Assembly (NCBI GenBank): GCA_040772005.1
Contig: JAXGYZ010000002.1
Span: forward strand, 496,001-560,000
Length of the DNA stretch: 64,000 bases
Source: MWBF01 sp040772005
GTDB taxonomy: Bacteria; Chloroflexota; Anaerolineae; CG2-30-64-16
Direction: 5' to 3'
The position numbers were made by a program, and so were the translations under genes. Numbering within the stretch: position 1 is the first letter of the stretch; each line of letters opens with the position of its first letter. Positions 53,075 through 63,081 of this stretch are shown here, one piece after another. A model generated the notes under the pieces. The model did not search any database, was not told the origin of the DNA, and was given only the letters and a program-made list of their open reading frames with translations.

Positions 53075-53425
53075 ATGCAACGACGTCCAAGCGTACTCAT
53101 CATCGAATCGCGTCACAGCACCCGCACGCTGCTGGAAATGACTCTGTCACATGCCGGGTTGCGGGTCTATTCGGCCGTCAGCCTGGACAGCGCTTTGCTG
53201 CAACTGCGCGTCCTGGAGCCGGACCTCATCCTTGTGGGTTTCGATCATGCGGGGACCGCAGAGAGCAGCGCGGCCGTTCAGATTCGCGCGCTCTCCGCGT
53301 CTCCACTGCTGGCGCTGGCGGACGAATCCGGGGCGTTACCAGGGCCTGAATATGCCGATACCGTGCCTTATCCGCTCAATGCCGGACAGCTCTGCAAGAA
53401 GATCGCTTGCTTGCTGGGCTGTTAG
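53075..53425 (+). CDS. Degenerate CheY-like receiver protein
   Basis: 116 aa. The alternating strand-helix pattern of a receiver is clear (SVLIIESRHSTRTLLEMTL, GLRVYSAVSLDSALLQL, PDLILVGF). The key residues are lost: the acidic pocket is E11-S12, the phospho-acceptor position is G55 (LVGFD for LVDxx), and the KP motif reads YPL. It ends with CKKIACLLGC. It should not be phosphorylated in the usual way and may act as a binding partner. It lies between a two-component pair and a giant surface-protein gene. Confidence 0.72.
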   Translation: MQRRPSVLIIESRHSTRTLLEMTLSHAGLRVYSAVSLDSALLQLRVLEPDLILVGFDHAGTAESSAAVQIRALSASPLLALADESGALPGPEYADTVPYPLNAGQLCKKIACLLGC

Positions 53426-53513
53426 GCGAATCGTAGCCGGCGATTAGTCTGTAAACTGCTCGTATGCTCAATCCTCGACACAATTTCTGCGCCAGAGCAA
53501 GGGGAGTACGAAT

Positions 53514-56500
53514 ATGAACCACTCAGCCTCGTATCGTAGCCGCGTCGAGCGGCGCATGGCCCTCGTGGGCATCGCGACCATTCTGTCGCTGCTCCTGAGT
53601 ATGTTCCCGCAAGTCATGGGGCTGCCGATGCCCGCCGCCAGCGCGCACAACCTGCAGACGCGCATGGTCTATATGTTTATGGACCCGGCCACCCAGCAGA
53701 TGCTGGATGACCGGATGACCGCGCCCGGCTGGACCCCGCCGGACCCGCTCCTGCAATCGGGCGATGAATTGGGCATCATTATCAAGGTCATCCCGCGCGA
53801 CGGGACGACGACCGGCGTCGGCGGCCACGTGGACTTCTACGTGCCCGGCGGCGTGGAAGTCATCGATGCGGGCTACGTCGTGCCGGACGGCACCGGCGGA
53901 TTTGACAAGGTCGCCATGAAGGGCCAGTCGCCGATTGCCATCGGCGCCGGGCCGATCGGCGCGAAAGCGACCACCCAGCTCATCGGCTGGGGCGCGCTGC
54001 TCGATTCGCCCAACGGTATTCTGAACGACGTCGCGCCGGTTGTGTCTGCTACCGGCCTTCATCGCGGCACCATCGCGGGCGTCTACGGCGACACGGGCAT
54101 CTTCTACTCCACCGATCCCGACACCGCATACGGCAGTTGGCAGACCTTCAACGGTGCCTCGACGGCCAACGGCTGCGGGTCGCTGGCGTTCAACCCGACC
54201 GCACTGGGCCCCACCCTGGTCAACAACAGTGGTGACACGGTCGTGCCCTGCAACAAGTGGGACGCGGAACAACTGATGGCCTGGGGCGTCAAGGGCGGGA
54301 CCTTCCCTGCTTATGATTCGCCCATCGTGGACTACGCGGACGGCCGCGGCAACGCGCCGTGGGGCTTCGCCTCCGGCGTGGCCGGCCTGCAGAGCGGCTA
54401 CGCCTGGATGTTCGACTGGGACGAATGGGATGGCAGCGGCAAGTCTGCCACCGACATGCAGAACGCCATGGACACGATGGGCCCGTGGCAGCGCATCCAG
54501 TATCCCGGCAGCCGCATCTCGCTGGACCAGCCTGGCCTCATCAGCTCGGTGCTCGGCTATGCCAGCATGGATGCGAGCCAAGTGGGCTACGCGCTCAGCC
54601 CGTCCAATCCCCTGCCCGCCAATACCAATGCAGTGCGCTGGGCCGTCGGCCAGCTCACCGCGTTCCGGCCCGAGTACGTCTGGGTCAAGGTGCGGGTCAA
54701 CAGCGCGGCTGAGATCCTCAATCCGACCGGCTGTCCGGACCTGCGCGGTGACACCTTCGGCGGCGACGCGGGCGGCACGGACAACGGCAAGGACCACCTG
54801 TGGCGCTATTACGAGCCGACCGAAGTCAAGATGAACGTCTGCCTGGCCGCGGGCAAGCCCGCGACGCGCGAGTTCGTTAAGGTGGGCGACCTATTCCAGT
54901 ACAAGATCAAGGTCTACAACCTCCAGGCCTTCGACATCACCAATGTGAAGGTTACGGATACCTTATCCAGCGGCGTCACGTTCGTCAGCGCGGTGCCCTC
55001 GCAGAACAGCGGCCCCAATCCGCTGGTCTGGAACGTGGGCACGCTGCAGCCCGGCCAGAAGTTCGAGGTGACGGTCACGGTCAGCGCCAAGAGCACCGGC
55101 TACCTGGACAATTCGTTGGTCGTAACTTCGGATCAACTTCCCCCACAGACGGTGACCGAGACCAACATTTCCGGCAGCTATCCCTATCTCGTGCCGACCA
55201 AGTCGGTCACGCCGACCGCGGTCGCGCCCGGCGCGTCAGTGGACTACACGATCCTCGTGAAGAACGTCGGGACCGGCGCAACCGGCACGCCCGTGCTGGT
55301 GGAGGAATTCCTGCCCGCGGGCTTCACCTATGACAACACCTTCACGCCGGTCGTGACCGTCAACGGCGCGAACATCACCACAACCACGATCAACGCGACG
55401 AACCCGTCTGCGCCGACCTTCTCGGTGCCGTCGGCCATCAACGGCGGCAGCCAGCTCACCATCAAGTTCCGGGCGACGGTTGCCAGCATGGCCGCGGCCG
55501 GCGAATACTGCAACACCTACCGCGTGACGCAGGGCGGCGTGCCCATCACGACCGGGTCGGAGGCGTGCGTCACCGTCGCGGGCGGCCAGATCGGCGACAC
55601 GATCTACCGGGACTGGAACAACAACGGCGTGCAGGATCCGGGCGAAGAGGGCATCCCCGGCGTCACCGTACAACTGAACGGCGGCGCGACGGCCGTGACG
55701 GACGCCAACGGCAAGTACCTCTTTGCGGGCCTCACCCCCGGCACGTACACCGTGGATGTCATCAGCGGCATCCCGGCCGGCTTCGTCCTCACCACGCCGC
55801 CGGACCCGGCCAGCGTGACGCTGGCGCTCAACGAGCAGAAGCTCGATGTTGACTTCGGCTACTATCCGGGAGGCACAGGCAGCATCGGCGACCTGGTCTT
55901 CGAGGACAAGGGCGACGACGGTTCCTATGACAGCGGCCTGGGCGACCTGCCCATCGCGGGCATCACGGTCAGGCTCTACGAGGACACGAACGGCAACGGC
56001 GTCATCGACGCGGGCACGGATGTGCTGGTCGCGACCGATGTGACGGACGCCAGCGGCATCTACGGCTTCACGAACCTGGCGACGGGCTTCGACTACATCG
56101 TGGACGTGGACCAGACGGGCATCGACGCGTACTTCGCCACGACCGGCTGGGCGCTCACTACGACCGCGGAGCCGTACCATGTCGACAACTTATCCGGCGC
56201 GTTTCTCCTTGCGGACTTCGGCTATTACAAGCTGGTGCCCGGCGCGCTGGGCGACCAGGTCTTCATCGACAACAACGGCAACGGCGTCTACGACCTGGGC
56301 ACCGACCAGCCGCTGCCCGATGTCACGGTCAGCCTGTATCGCGACACCAACGGGAACGGCGTGCTGGACGCGGGCGAGCCGCTGCTGCAGACGGATGTCA
56401 GCGACAGCCTGGGCGTCTACGGCTTCGAGAACATCCCGGCGGGCGACTACATCGTCGTCGTGGACAGCGCAGACCCGGACGTACCCGGCGGCCTGTTCCC

Positions 56501-57509
56501 GATCACGGGGCAGTACGCCACGAACCTGAGTTCGGGAGAGACCGACCTGACGCTGGACTTCCCCTTCGCGCAACTGGTGCAGAAGTCCGTGACGCCGACG
56601 ACTGCGGCGCCCGGCGACACGCTGAGCTACACCATCAACGTGAACTATCCGGGCACGACCGCGCTGCAGAACGTGGTCATGACCGACACCGTGCCCGCGG
56701 GCACGACCTATGTGCCGGGCAGCGCCAACGCAGGCGGCATGCTCAGCGTGGACGGCAAGACCGTCATATGGGACCTGGGCAGCGGCGCGCCGGGCGCACC
56801 GGGTGTCACCTCGCCCCAGGGCACGGCACTCTGCTATGGCGAAGTGACCTACAACGTCGCCGACACGCAGGTGCTGGACACCTATGTCCGCCAGGATCAG
56901 GCGACCACCAACTTTGGGGGTGCGACGGTCATCCAGACGCATCCTGAGACCAACAAATTCCAGCACAGCCTGATTTACTTCAACCTGGCGTCTCCGGCGA
57001 TCCCGGCGGGCGCGGACATCATCAAGGCCGGCCTTAAGCTGACGGCTACGACGGTCCGCAACGGCCATCTCGACAACCTGTACCGAATGACGACCCCCTG
57101 GACGGAGGCGGGCGCGACCTGGAACGATTCGGATGGCGCAGGTGCAGGAGACTGGGCGGCCGGCACGTTCGGCAGCGCGGACTACAGCCCGACGCTCCTG
57201 GGCAGCATCGTGCCCAGCCCGGCGAAAGGTCTCAAGACCGTGAGCGTCATCAACACGGTCAAGAGCTGGGCCTTCAGCGGCGTGCCGAACTATGGCTTCG
57301 GCCTGATCTCCACCGGCACGGACACAAACGACGCCCGATATGGGGCCAGCGAGAACGGCACGGCGACCAGCCGGCCGCAGCTCGTCGTCGGCTACTACTA
57401 TGAGTCCACCTCGGCGCGTGCAGCGGCACGGTGGACCTGCTCCGTGGCCGACACCTACATCCAGAAGGACAAGCAGACGACTACGGCCGGCGCACGACTA
57501 CCATGTTGA
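53514..57509 (+). CDS. Giant SdrD-B/DUF11 surface protein, N-terminal part (frameshifted)
   Basis: 1,331 aa before a premature stop. Signal peptide in residues 1-45. A unique ~400-residue head with many Trp/Gly is followed by two DUF11-like domains (VTDTLSSGVTFVSAVP; VAPGASVDYTILVKNVG), three SdrD-B domains (each IGD-x-(V/I)-(F/Y)-x-D-N-GV-x-D), a third DUF11, and a complete DNRLRE domain (VLDTYVRQDQATTNFGG). A second DNRLRE domain starts at VADTYIQKDKQTTT and is cut by a frameshift. The same frame resumes at 57666, so the real product is probably about 3,100 aa. GGGGAG precedes the start. Confidence 0.85.
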   Translation: MNHSASYRSRVERRMALVGIATILSLLLSMFPQVMGLPMPAASAHNLQTRMVYMFMDPATQQMLDDRMTAPGWTPPDPLLQSGDELGIIIKVIPRDGTTTGVGGHVDFYVPGGVEVIDAGYVVPDGTGGFDKVAMKGQSPIAIGAGPIGAKATTQLIGWGALLDSPNGILNDVAPVVSATGLHRGTIAGVYGDTGIFYSTDPDTAYGSWQTFNGASTANGCGSLAFNPTALGPTLVNNSGDTVVPCNKWDAEQLMAWGVKGGTFPAYDSPIVDYADGRGNAPWGFASGVAGLQSGYAWMFDWDEWDGSGKSATDMQNAMDTMGPWQRIQYPGSRISLDQPGLISSVLGYASMDASQVGYALSPSNPLPANTNAVRWAVGQLTAFRPEYVWVKVRVNSAAEILNPTGCPDLRGDTFGGDAGGTDNGKDHLWRYYEPTEVKMNVCLAAGKPATREFVKVGDLFQYKIKVYNLQAFDITNVKVTDTLSSGVTFVSAVPSQNSGPNPLVWNVGTLQPGQKFEVTVTVSAKSTGYLDNSLVVTSDQLPPQTVTETNISGSYPYLVPTKSVTPTAVAPGASVDYTILVKNVGTGATGTPVLVEEFLPAGFTYDNTFTPVVTVNGANITTTTINATNPSAPTFSVPSAINGGSQLTIKFRATVASMAAAGEYCNTYRVTQGGVPITTGSEACVTVAGGQIGDTIYRDWNNNGVQDPGEEGIPGVTVQLNGGATAVTDANGKYLFAGLTPGTYTVDVISGIPAGFVLTTPPDPASVTLALNEQKLDVDFGYYPGGTGSIGDLVFEDKGDDGSYDSGLGDLPIAGITVRLYEDTNGNGVIDAGTDVLVATDVTDASGIYGFTNLATGFDYIVDVDQTGIDAYFATTGWALTTTAEPYHVDNLSGAFLLADFGYYKLVPGALGDQVFIDNNGNGVYDLGTDQPLPDVTVSLYRDTNGNGVLDAGEPLLQTDVSDSLGVYGFENIPAGDYIVVVDSADPDVPGGLFPITGQYATNLSSGETDLTLDFPFAQLVQKSVTPTTAAPGDTLSYTINVNYPGTTALQNVVMTDTVPAGTTYVPGSANAGGMLSVDGKTVIWDLGSGAPGAPGVTSPQGTALCYGEVTYNVADTQVLDTYVRQDQATTNFGGATVIQTHPETNKFQHSLIYFNLASPAIPAGADIIKAGLKLTATTVRNGHLDNLYRMTTPWTEAGATWNDSDGAGAGDWAAGTFGSADYSPTLLGSIVPSPAKGLKTVSVINTVKSWAFSGVPNYGFGLISTGTDTNDARYGASENGTATSRPQLVVGYYYESTSARAAARWTCSVADTYIQKDKQTTTAGARLPC

Positions 57510-57666
57510 CGAATCCGGCCGTCAACGACTCGCTGGCACAGCACCAACCACAGCCTGGTGCGGTTCGATGTGCGCCGATCCCGCCGGGGGCCACCATCAC
57601 GGCTGCCACGTTGAAGATCAAGGTGGTCACCGACGGACCGGGACCACGAAGTTGCCATTCACCGCA
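57480..57666 (+). other. Cluster of apparent frameshifts inside the giant surface-protein gene
   Basis: Homology to a DNRLRE domain passes through frames 0, 2, 0, 2, 1 and back to 0: GRRTTTMLTNPAVND (frame 2), STNHSLVRFDVRR (frame 0), IPPGATITAATLKIKVV (frame 2), GTTKLPFTA (frame 1), MITPWTETG (frame 0). At least five single-base indels within about 190 bp are needed. Sequence error is the simplest explanation. Confidence 0.8.
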
Positions 57667-60600
57667 TGATTACCCCGTGGACCGAAACCGGTGCAAGCTG
57701 GGGCGACGCCAACGGCGCGGCCGCCGGCGACTGGGCTGCCGGGATCTTCGGAACCGGTGACTACGCGGCCACATCGTTGGGGTCCTTCTTTGCCATCGAC
57801 AAAACGCAATACTCGGTCAACGTCGGGCCGGGCATCATAAATGACTGGGTCAACAATGGTGTGGCGAACCAGGGCTTGTTGTTACGGGCTACCAACACCG
57901 ACAACGGAGACGCCAAACACGCCACGCGCGAAGATGCGACGGTCGCCCGCCGGCCCGTGCTCACGGTCTCGTGGAGCGCCACGCCGTCCACGAATCCGCA
58001 GACCACCACGACGCTCAAGGCCGAGCCGCTGTATCGCAACGGCGTCGGCCAGGTCAAGGTCACGATGACCGTCGCAGTGGCGTCGGGCTCGATCTCCGGC
58101 GTCACGCCTCCGGCCAGCCTGACCGTGGACGCCAGCGGCGCGACCGCCACGCTTGTGACACCGCCCAGCCTGACCCCGGTCACCATCACGCCGGCGAGCC
58201 CGGCCACCTTCGTCTACATCTACAACGTGACGCCCGGGACGCTGCCCGGCACGGTCCGGTGGACGGGCCGGCCGAGCCTGCCGGCAAGCACCTTCGCGAC
58301 GGCTTCGTCCGAGACCATCATCGTCGCGCCGCCGCTGACCTTCCAGGCGACGGTGGACCTGGGGACGACGCTGGGTTCGGTCAAGAACCTGGCCACCTTC
58401 TCATCGCGCGAGACGGGCGAGAAGCTGGCGCCCGATCTGTGCTACCTGGTCTCCGATGGCGCGCCCGACACGACAACCGTGGACCAGCTCGCCAGCATGG
58501 ACCCGATCACCGGCGACTACGCGGACATCAGCGCCCCAGCCGGTACGGGCACTTTCAACGTGGAAGCGCTGACCTGGACCCCGGACGGCACGACGCTGCT
58601 GGCGGTGGAGAACGGCAACCTGATCTCGCTCGACGAGAACAGCGGTCTTTACACGCTTATCGGCCCGATCGGCGCGATCCAGGGCTTGGTCTCGGGCGTC
58701 CCGACCACCCTCTGGACGCCGGACGTCGATTCGCTGGCGTTCGACCCGGCGACCGGCGTGCTCTATGCGGTCGCCCGGCGCGAGGACTCGCCCATCACCG
58801 CGGGCAATACCCTGCGGGATGTGTTGTTCCAGATCAACCCGGCCACCGGCCTGCGCGTCCCGAACGTATACGGCCCGGGCCAGGACTTCATTGTCATCGA
58901 CACCAGCACGCTGCCTACGCCGCTCTACGATGTGGACGGCATCACGTTCGACCCCGCGAGCGGCGTGCTGTACGCCATCGCCAACGACCCGACCGCCAAC
59001 ATCGGCCTGGGCGACCGGCTGGTGACCATCAACAAGGCCACGGGTGCGGTCACTAACATCGGTTTGCTGGTCGATGCAGCCGACGGGAGCACAGCCGTTA
59101 CGGACATGGAAGGCCTGTCGTACCTGCCGGGCACCGGCCTGATCGGCACGACCGGCGACGCGAGCTCCACTGCCGGACAGCGCAGCTCGCTGTGGGTGAT
59201 CCAATCCGAGGCGACCGGCGGCCTGGTCGAGGCAGAACTCATCATCGACACGCCGGCCTCGACGTACATCGACTGGGAGGCTGTGGCCTGCCGGGTCGGC
59301 CCGACCGAGCTGGGCGACTACATCGTGCCGCCGACCGACAGCAACGAGGCCGTGACCGCGCTCAAGGCCAGCATCGGCGACCGCGTCTGGGCTGACCTGG
59401 ACGGCGCGGGCGACCAGGACGCGGGCGAGCCGGGCCTGGCAGGCGTCACTGTCAAGCTGTATGACAGCACCGGCACGACGCTGCTGGCAACGACCACGAC
59501 CGATGCGACCGGCACGTACCACTTCTACGACCTCGATGCCGGCACGTACCGGGTGACGTACGACCTGAGCAGCGCGCCGGGCGGCTACCAGCCGACCACG
59601 CCGGCCACGCTGACCGTCACCGTCACGCAGGGCCAGCAGTACACCGCGGCCGACTTCGGCCTCGAGCCGCCGGGCACCGCCTCGATCGGCGACACGGTCT
59701 GGCTCGATGCGGACGAGGACGGTGTCGTGGACGACGACGAGGACGGGCTGGCGGGCGTCACGGTCCGGCTGTACGTGGACCTGGACGACGACGGCGTGCT
59801 CGACCCGACCGACGTGCTGGTGGAAGCGACGACGACCGATGCGGACGGTAAGTACCTGTTCGCGGACCTGCAGGACGGCAAGTACCTCGTGCAGGTGGAT
59901 ACGTCCAGCCCGGTCACCTCGCCCTACGACGGGACGACCACCCTCGCGGCCAGCATGGACCTGGTGAGCGGGGTGAACCCGAAACCGGTGACGCTGGCCG
60001 TGGGACAGGCCTACGACATGGCCGACTTCGGGTACAACTGGGGCGGCTCCATCGGCGACCTGGTGTGGTGGGACGACGACCGGGATGGCGCCCGCGATGG
60101 CGGCGAAGCTGCGATCCCGAACGCCGCGGTGCTGCTCTACTACGATGCGGACAACGACGGCATCCTGAACCCGGTCGCGGGCGATTACCAGATCGGCTTC
60201 GCGATGACCGATGCCAACGGCGCTTACCTGCTCGACAACCTGCCGCCGGGCAACTACCTGGTGGACGTCTACGAGGACAGCATCACGACCAACGGCGTGC
60301 GCAACATTGTGCCGACCACGGTCGATGTCCGTGAAGTTGACCTGGCCGCGAACCAGGATGTCACCTGGGCCGACTTCGGCTACTTCGTCGGCGCACAGGT
60401 GCAGGGCAACGTCTTCTGGGACGAGGACCGCAACCAGCTATTCGACGATAGCGAGACCGGCCTGACCCCTGTCACGGTGACGCTGACCGGCACCGATATG
60501 TTCGGCGCCCCGGTGACCGCGACCACGACGACGGACGCAAACGGCCACTTCCGGTTCATCGTGCCGGAGGGGGACTATACGCTGACGTACAACACGGCGC

Positions 60601-62864
60601 AGACGACGGCCCAGGGCTATCCGGAGCCTACGACGCCGATCAGCATCGACCTGCACGCCTACCCCGGCGAGGACTGGCACCCGATCTTCGAGTTCGGTGT
60701 GGACAACGCGGGCAAGATCGGTGACCTGGTCTGGAATGACGCGGACGGCGACGGTGTCCACGATCCCGTCGAGCCGGGCATCGGCGGCGTGACGGTCACG
60801 CTCTACGACGACACGAACAACGACGGCATCTATTCGATCGGTGACAAGTTCATGGCTGCGACGGCCACCGACGCGAACGGTGAGTACCTGTTCACGGGCC
60901 TGGCCGACGGCCGCTACTTCGCCATCGTCGACCCGACCACGGTGCCCGCAGGCTACACCCAGACGGGCGACCCCGAGGCGAACAACGACAACCAGGGCAC
61001 TGCGGATGTCAGCGGCGGCGGCAGCGTGCTGACGATGGACTTCGGCTACACGCCGCCGGTCACGGCGCATGTGGTCAGCGGCACGGTCTGGGAAGATGCG
61101 GACGGCGGCGCGGACATGGATGGCGGCGAGCCGATGCTCGCGGGCGTTACCGTCTGCCTGTACGACAGCACCGGCACGGTCGAGCTGACCTGCACGACGA
61201 CCGACGTGAACGGCTACTACGCCTTCCCCGGCGTGGCAGACGGAAGCTACGTCGTCAAGGTAGACCCGATGACGCTGCCGAGCCCGGCTTACACGCCGAC
61301 CTATGATCCGACCGCACCGCTGGACAACCAGACGCCGGTCACGGTCAGCGGCGCGGATGTGACCAACCAGAACTTCGGCTACCAGGAACTCCTGGGCAGC
61401 ATCAGCGGCACGGTGTGCGAGGGCGACGGCGACGGCGTCTGCGAGCCGGGCGAAACCGGGCTGACCTCGGTGACGGTCACGCTCATCTACGCGGGGCCGG
61501 ATGGCATCCTCGGCACGACCGATGATGTCAGCACGCCGACGACCACCGACGCCAACGGCGACTATACCTTCACGGGGCTGGAGCCCGGGCTGTACCAGGT
61601 CATCGAAACCAATCCGCTGAACTACGTCAGCCTGGCCGACGCAGACGGCGGCAACCCGGACAACATCACCGTCCTGCTGCCGCTCGGCGGCACGGTAGTA
61701 GACCGCGACTTCGAGGACGAGCTGGTCGATATCGGCTACATCGGCGACTTCGTTTGGTGGGATATCGACAACGACGGCATCCAGGATGCCGGCGAACCCG
61801 GCATCCCGGGCGTGACGGTCGAGCTGCTCAAGAACGGCAACCTGTATAAGACCACCACGACCGACGCGACTGGGAAGTATGAGTTTACGGCCCTGGCGGC
61901 AGACAACTACACAGTGCGCATCCTGGCTGCGGAGTTCGGCGCGGGCGGCACGCTGGAGAACTGGACCGCCAGCCCACAGGATCAGGGTACCGATGATGCG
62001 GTTGACTCCGACGGCGACCCGACCACGCACGATGCCGCGGTGATACTGGGTGCAGGCGAGAGCACCACGATAGTGGACTTCGGGTTCACGATTGTCTCCA
62101 GCTACACGATCACCAAGACACTGACGAGCGCGAATCCGGCGCGGCTGGGCGAGGAGATCACGTTCAGCATCACGATCGTGAACACCGGCGATACGTGGCT
62201 TTCGACGCTGCCGCTGCAAGACGTCTATAACAACGCCTACCTGACCTACGGCTTCGGCGGCACGTTTGCCACGCCGGACACGGTGGACCATGTCAACGAC
62301 GGCGTGCTGGACTGGACGGACCTGACGGCCGCGGCGCCCTACGGGTTCGGCGCGGACATCGCACCCGGCGAAACGAAGGTCGTGCAGATCAGCTTCACGG
62401 CGCGGGCCGACACGAGCGCACTGCCCGGCAGCGAGGTCGTCAACAGCGTCACCGTGACGAACGCCGTGGCTGACCCGGACGGACCGGCCGGCCCGCTGCC
62501 GCCGCTGGCGCCGCTGACGCCGCAGACTGAGGAAGAACCGGTCAGCATCTACACGCCGACCGGCCTCGTGCTCGAATGGTTCGACGCAGCGATGACGGAT
62601 GGCGCGATGCTGGTGAACTGGCGCACGGCCAGCGAGGCCGAGGTCATCGGGTTCAACGTCCTGCGCCGGGCGGAGGCAGACGCCAAGTTCGCGCCGGTCA
62701 ACGCCGAGTTGATCCTGGCCCAGTTCGCCGGGCAGGAAAGCGGCGGCGTCTATACGTTCCAGGATGCCGGACTGGCGTCCGGCAGCTACATCTATCAACT
62801 GGAAGGCATCCGGCTGGACGGCAGCGCCGATGTGTTCGGTGAAGTGACCGTGACCGTGCCGTAA
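57666..62864 (+). CDS. Giant SdrD-B/DUF11 surface protein, C-terminal part
   Basis: 1,732 codons in the same frame as the N-terminal part; the ATG at 57666 is internal, not a true start. It completes the second DNRLRE domain (MITPWTETGASWGD), then a ~300-residue PQQ/NHL-like region (VEALTWTPDGTTLLAVENGNLISLD), eight SdrD-B domains (for example IGDRVWADLDGAGDQDAGEPG, IGDLVWNDADGDGVHD), a DUF11 domain (ITKTLTSANPARLGEEITFS) and a terminal fibronectin-like domain (VNWRTASEAEVIGFNVLRR) ending in VTVTVP. The Asp/Asn-rich loops suggest calcium binding. It is probably a cell-surface adhesin or sheath protein. Confidence 0.83.
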   Translation: MITPWTETGASWGDANGAAAGDWAAGIFGTGDYAATSLGSFFAIDKTQYSVNVGPGIINDWVNNGVANQGLLLRATNTDNGDAKHATREDATVARRPVLTVSWSATPSTNPQTTTTLKAEPLYRNGVGQVKVTMTVAVASGSISGVTPPASLTVDASGATATLVTPPSLTPVTITPASPATFVYIYNVTPGTLPGTVRWTGRPSLPASTFATASSETIIVAPPLTFQATVDLGTTLGSVKNLATFSSRETGEKLAPDLCYLVSDGAPDTTTVDQLASMDPITGDYADISAPAGTGTFNVEALTWTPDGTTLLAVENGNLISLDENSGLYTLIGPIGAIQGLVSGVPTTLWTPDVDSLAFDPATGVLYAVARREDSPITAGNTLRDVLFQINPATGLRVPNVYGPGQDFIVIDTSTLPTPLYDVDGITFDPASGVLYAIANDPTANIGLGDRLVTINKATGAVTNIGLLVDAADGSTAVTDMEGLSYLPGTGLIGTTGDASSTAGQRSSLWVIQSEATGGLVEAELIIDTPASTYIDWEAVACRVGPTELGDYIVPPTDSNEAVTALKASIGDRVWADLDGAGDQDAGEPGLAGVTVKLYDSTGTTLLATTTTDATGTYHFYDLDAGTYRVTYDLSSAPGGYQPTTPATLTVTVTQGQQYTAADFGLEPPGTASIGDTVWLDADEDGVVDDDEDGLAGVTVRLYVDLDDDGVLDPTDVLVEATTTDADGKYLFADLQDGKYLVQVDTSSPVTSPYDGTTTLAASMDLVSGVNPKPVTLAVGQAYDMADFGYNWGGSIGDLVWWDDDRDGARDGGEAAIPNAAVLLYYDADNDGILNPVAGDYQIGFAMTDANGAYLLDNLPPGNYLVDVYEDSITTNGVRNIVPTTVDVREVDLAANQDVTWADFGYFVGAQVQGNVFWDEDRNQLFDDSETGLTPVTVTLTGTDMFGAPVTATTTTDANGHFRFIVPEGDYTLTYNTAQTTAQGYPEPTTPISIDLHAYPGEDWHPIFEFGVDNAGKIGDLVWNDADGDGVHDPVEPGIGGVTVTLYDDTNNDGIYSIGDKFMAATATDANGEYLFTGLADGRYFAIVDPTTVPAGYTQTGDPEANNDNQGTADVSGGGSVLTMDFGYTPPVTAHVVSGTVWEDADGGADMDGGEPMLAGVTVCLYDSTGTVELTCTTTDVNGYYAFPGVADGSYVVKVDPMTLPSPAYTPTYDPTAPLDNQTPVTVSGADVTNQNFGYQELLGSISGTVCEGDGDGVCEPGETGLTSVTVTLIYAGPDGILGTTDDVSTPTTTDANGDYTFTGLEPGLYQVIETNPLNYVSLADADGGNPDNITVLLPLGGTVVDRDFEDELVDIGYIGDFVWWDIDNDGIQDAGEPGIPGVTVELLKNGNLYKTTTTDATGKYEFTALAADNYTVRILAAEFGAGGTLENWTASPQDQGTDDAVDSDGDPTTHDAAVILGAGESTTIVDFGFTIVSSYTITKTLTSANPARLGEEITFSITIVNTGDTWLSTLPLQDVYNNAYLTYGFGGTFATPDTVDHVNDGVLDWTDLTAAAPYGFGADIAPGETKVVQISFTARADTSALPGSEVVNSVTVTNAVADPDGPAGPLPPLAPLTPQTEEEPVSIYTPTGLVLEWFDAAMTDGAMLVNWRTASEAEVIGFNVLRRAEADAKFAPVNAELILAQFAGQESGGVYTFQDAGLASGSYIYQLEGIRLDGSADVFGEVTVTVP

Positions 62865-62894
62865 GGCACACAGCCAAACCGGAGCGCAGACAGA

Positions 62895-62943
62895 TGCAAG
62901 ACCTGCCCCGACGAACTTGCGGTACGGAAAGGCAGGTCTTGCA
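62895..62943. terminator. Hairpin between the two surface-protein genes
   Basis: TGCAAGACCTGCC (62895-62907) and its complement (62931-62943). There is no U-run. The GCAAGACCTGCCCC block also occurs at 7270-7283. Confidence 0.5.
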
Positions 62944-63081
62944 CCGCCCCCTGAACACAAGGAGGTGAAAGGCATCATAACACAGAGACGGCGCGAGGAG
63001 TACCCGGCCCGTGATGATACCTCGGGCCGGACCGAGGCGGAACGTATTGAAGGTTTTTAGTTCATTGGAGGAGACCATCAC

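Noticed and set aside
60438..62978. 846-codon minus-strand frame opposite the SdrD-B repeats
   Set aside because: Periodic shadow of the repeated Asp/Gly domains.
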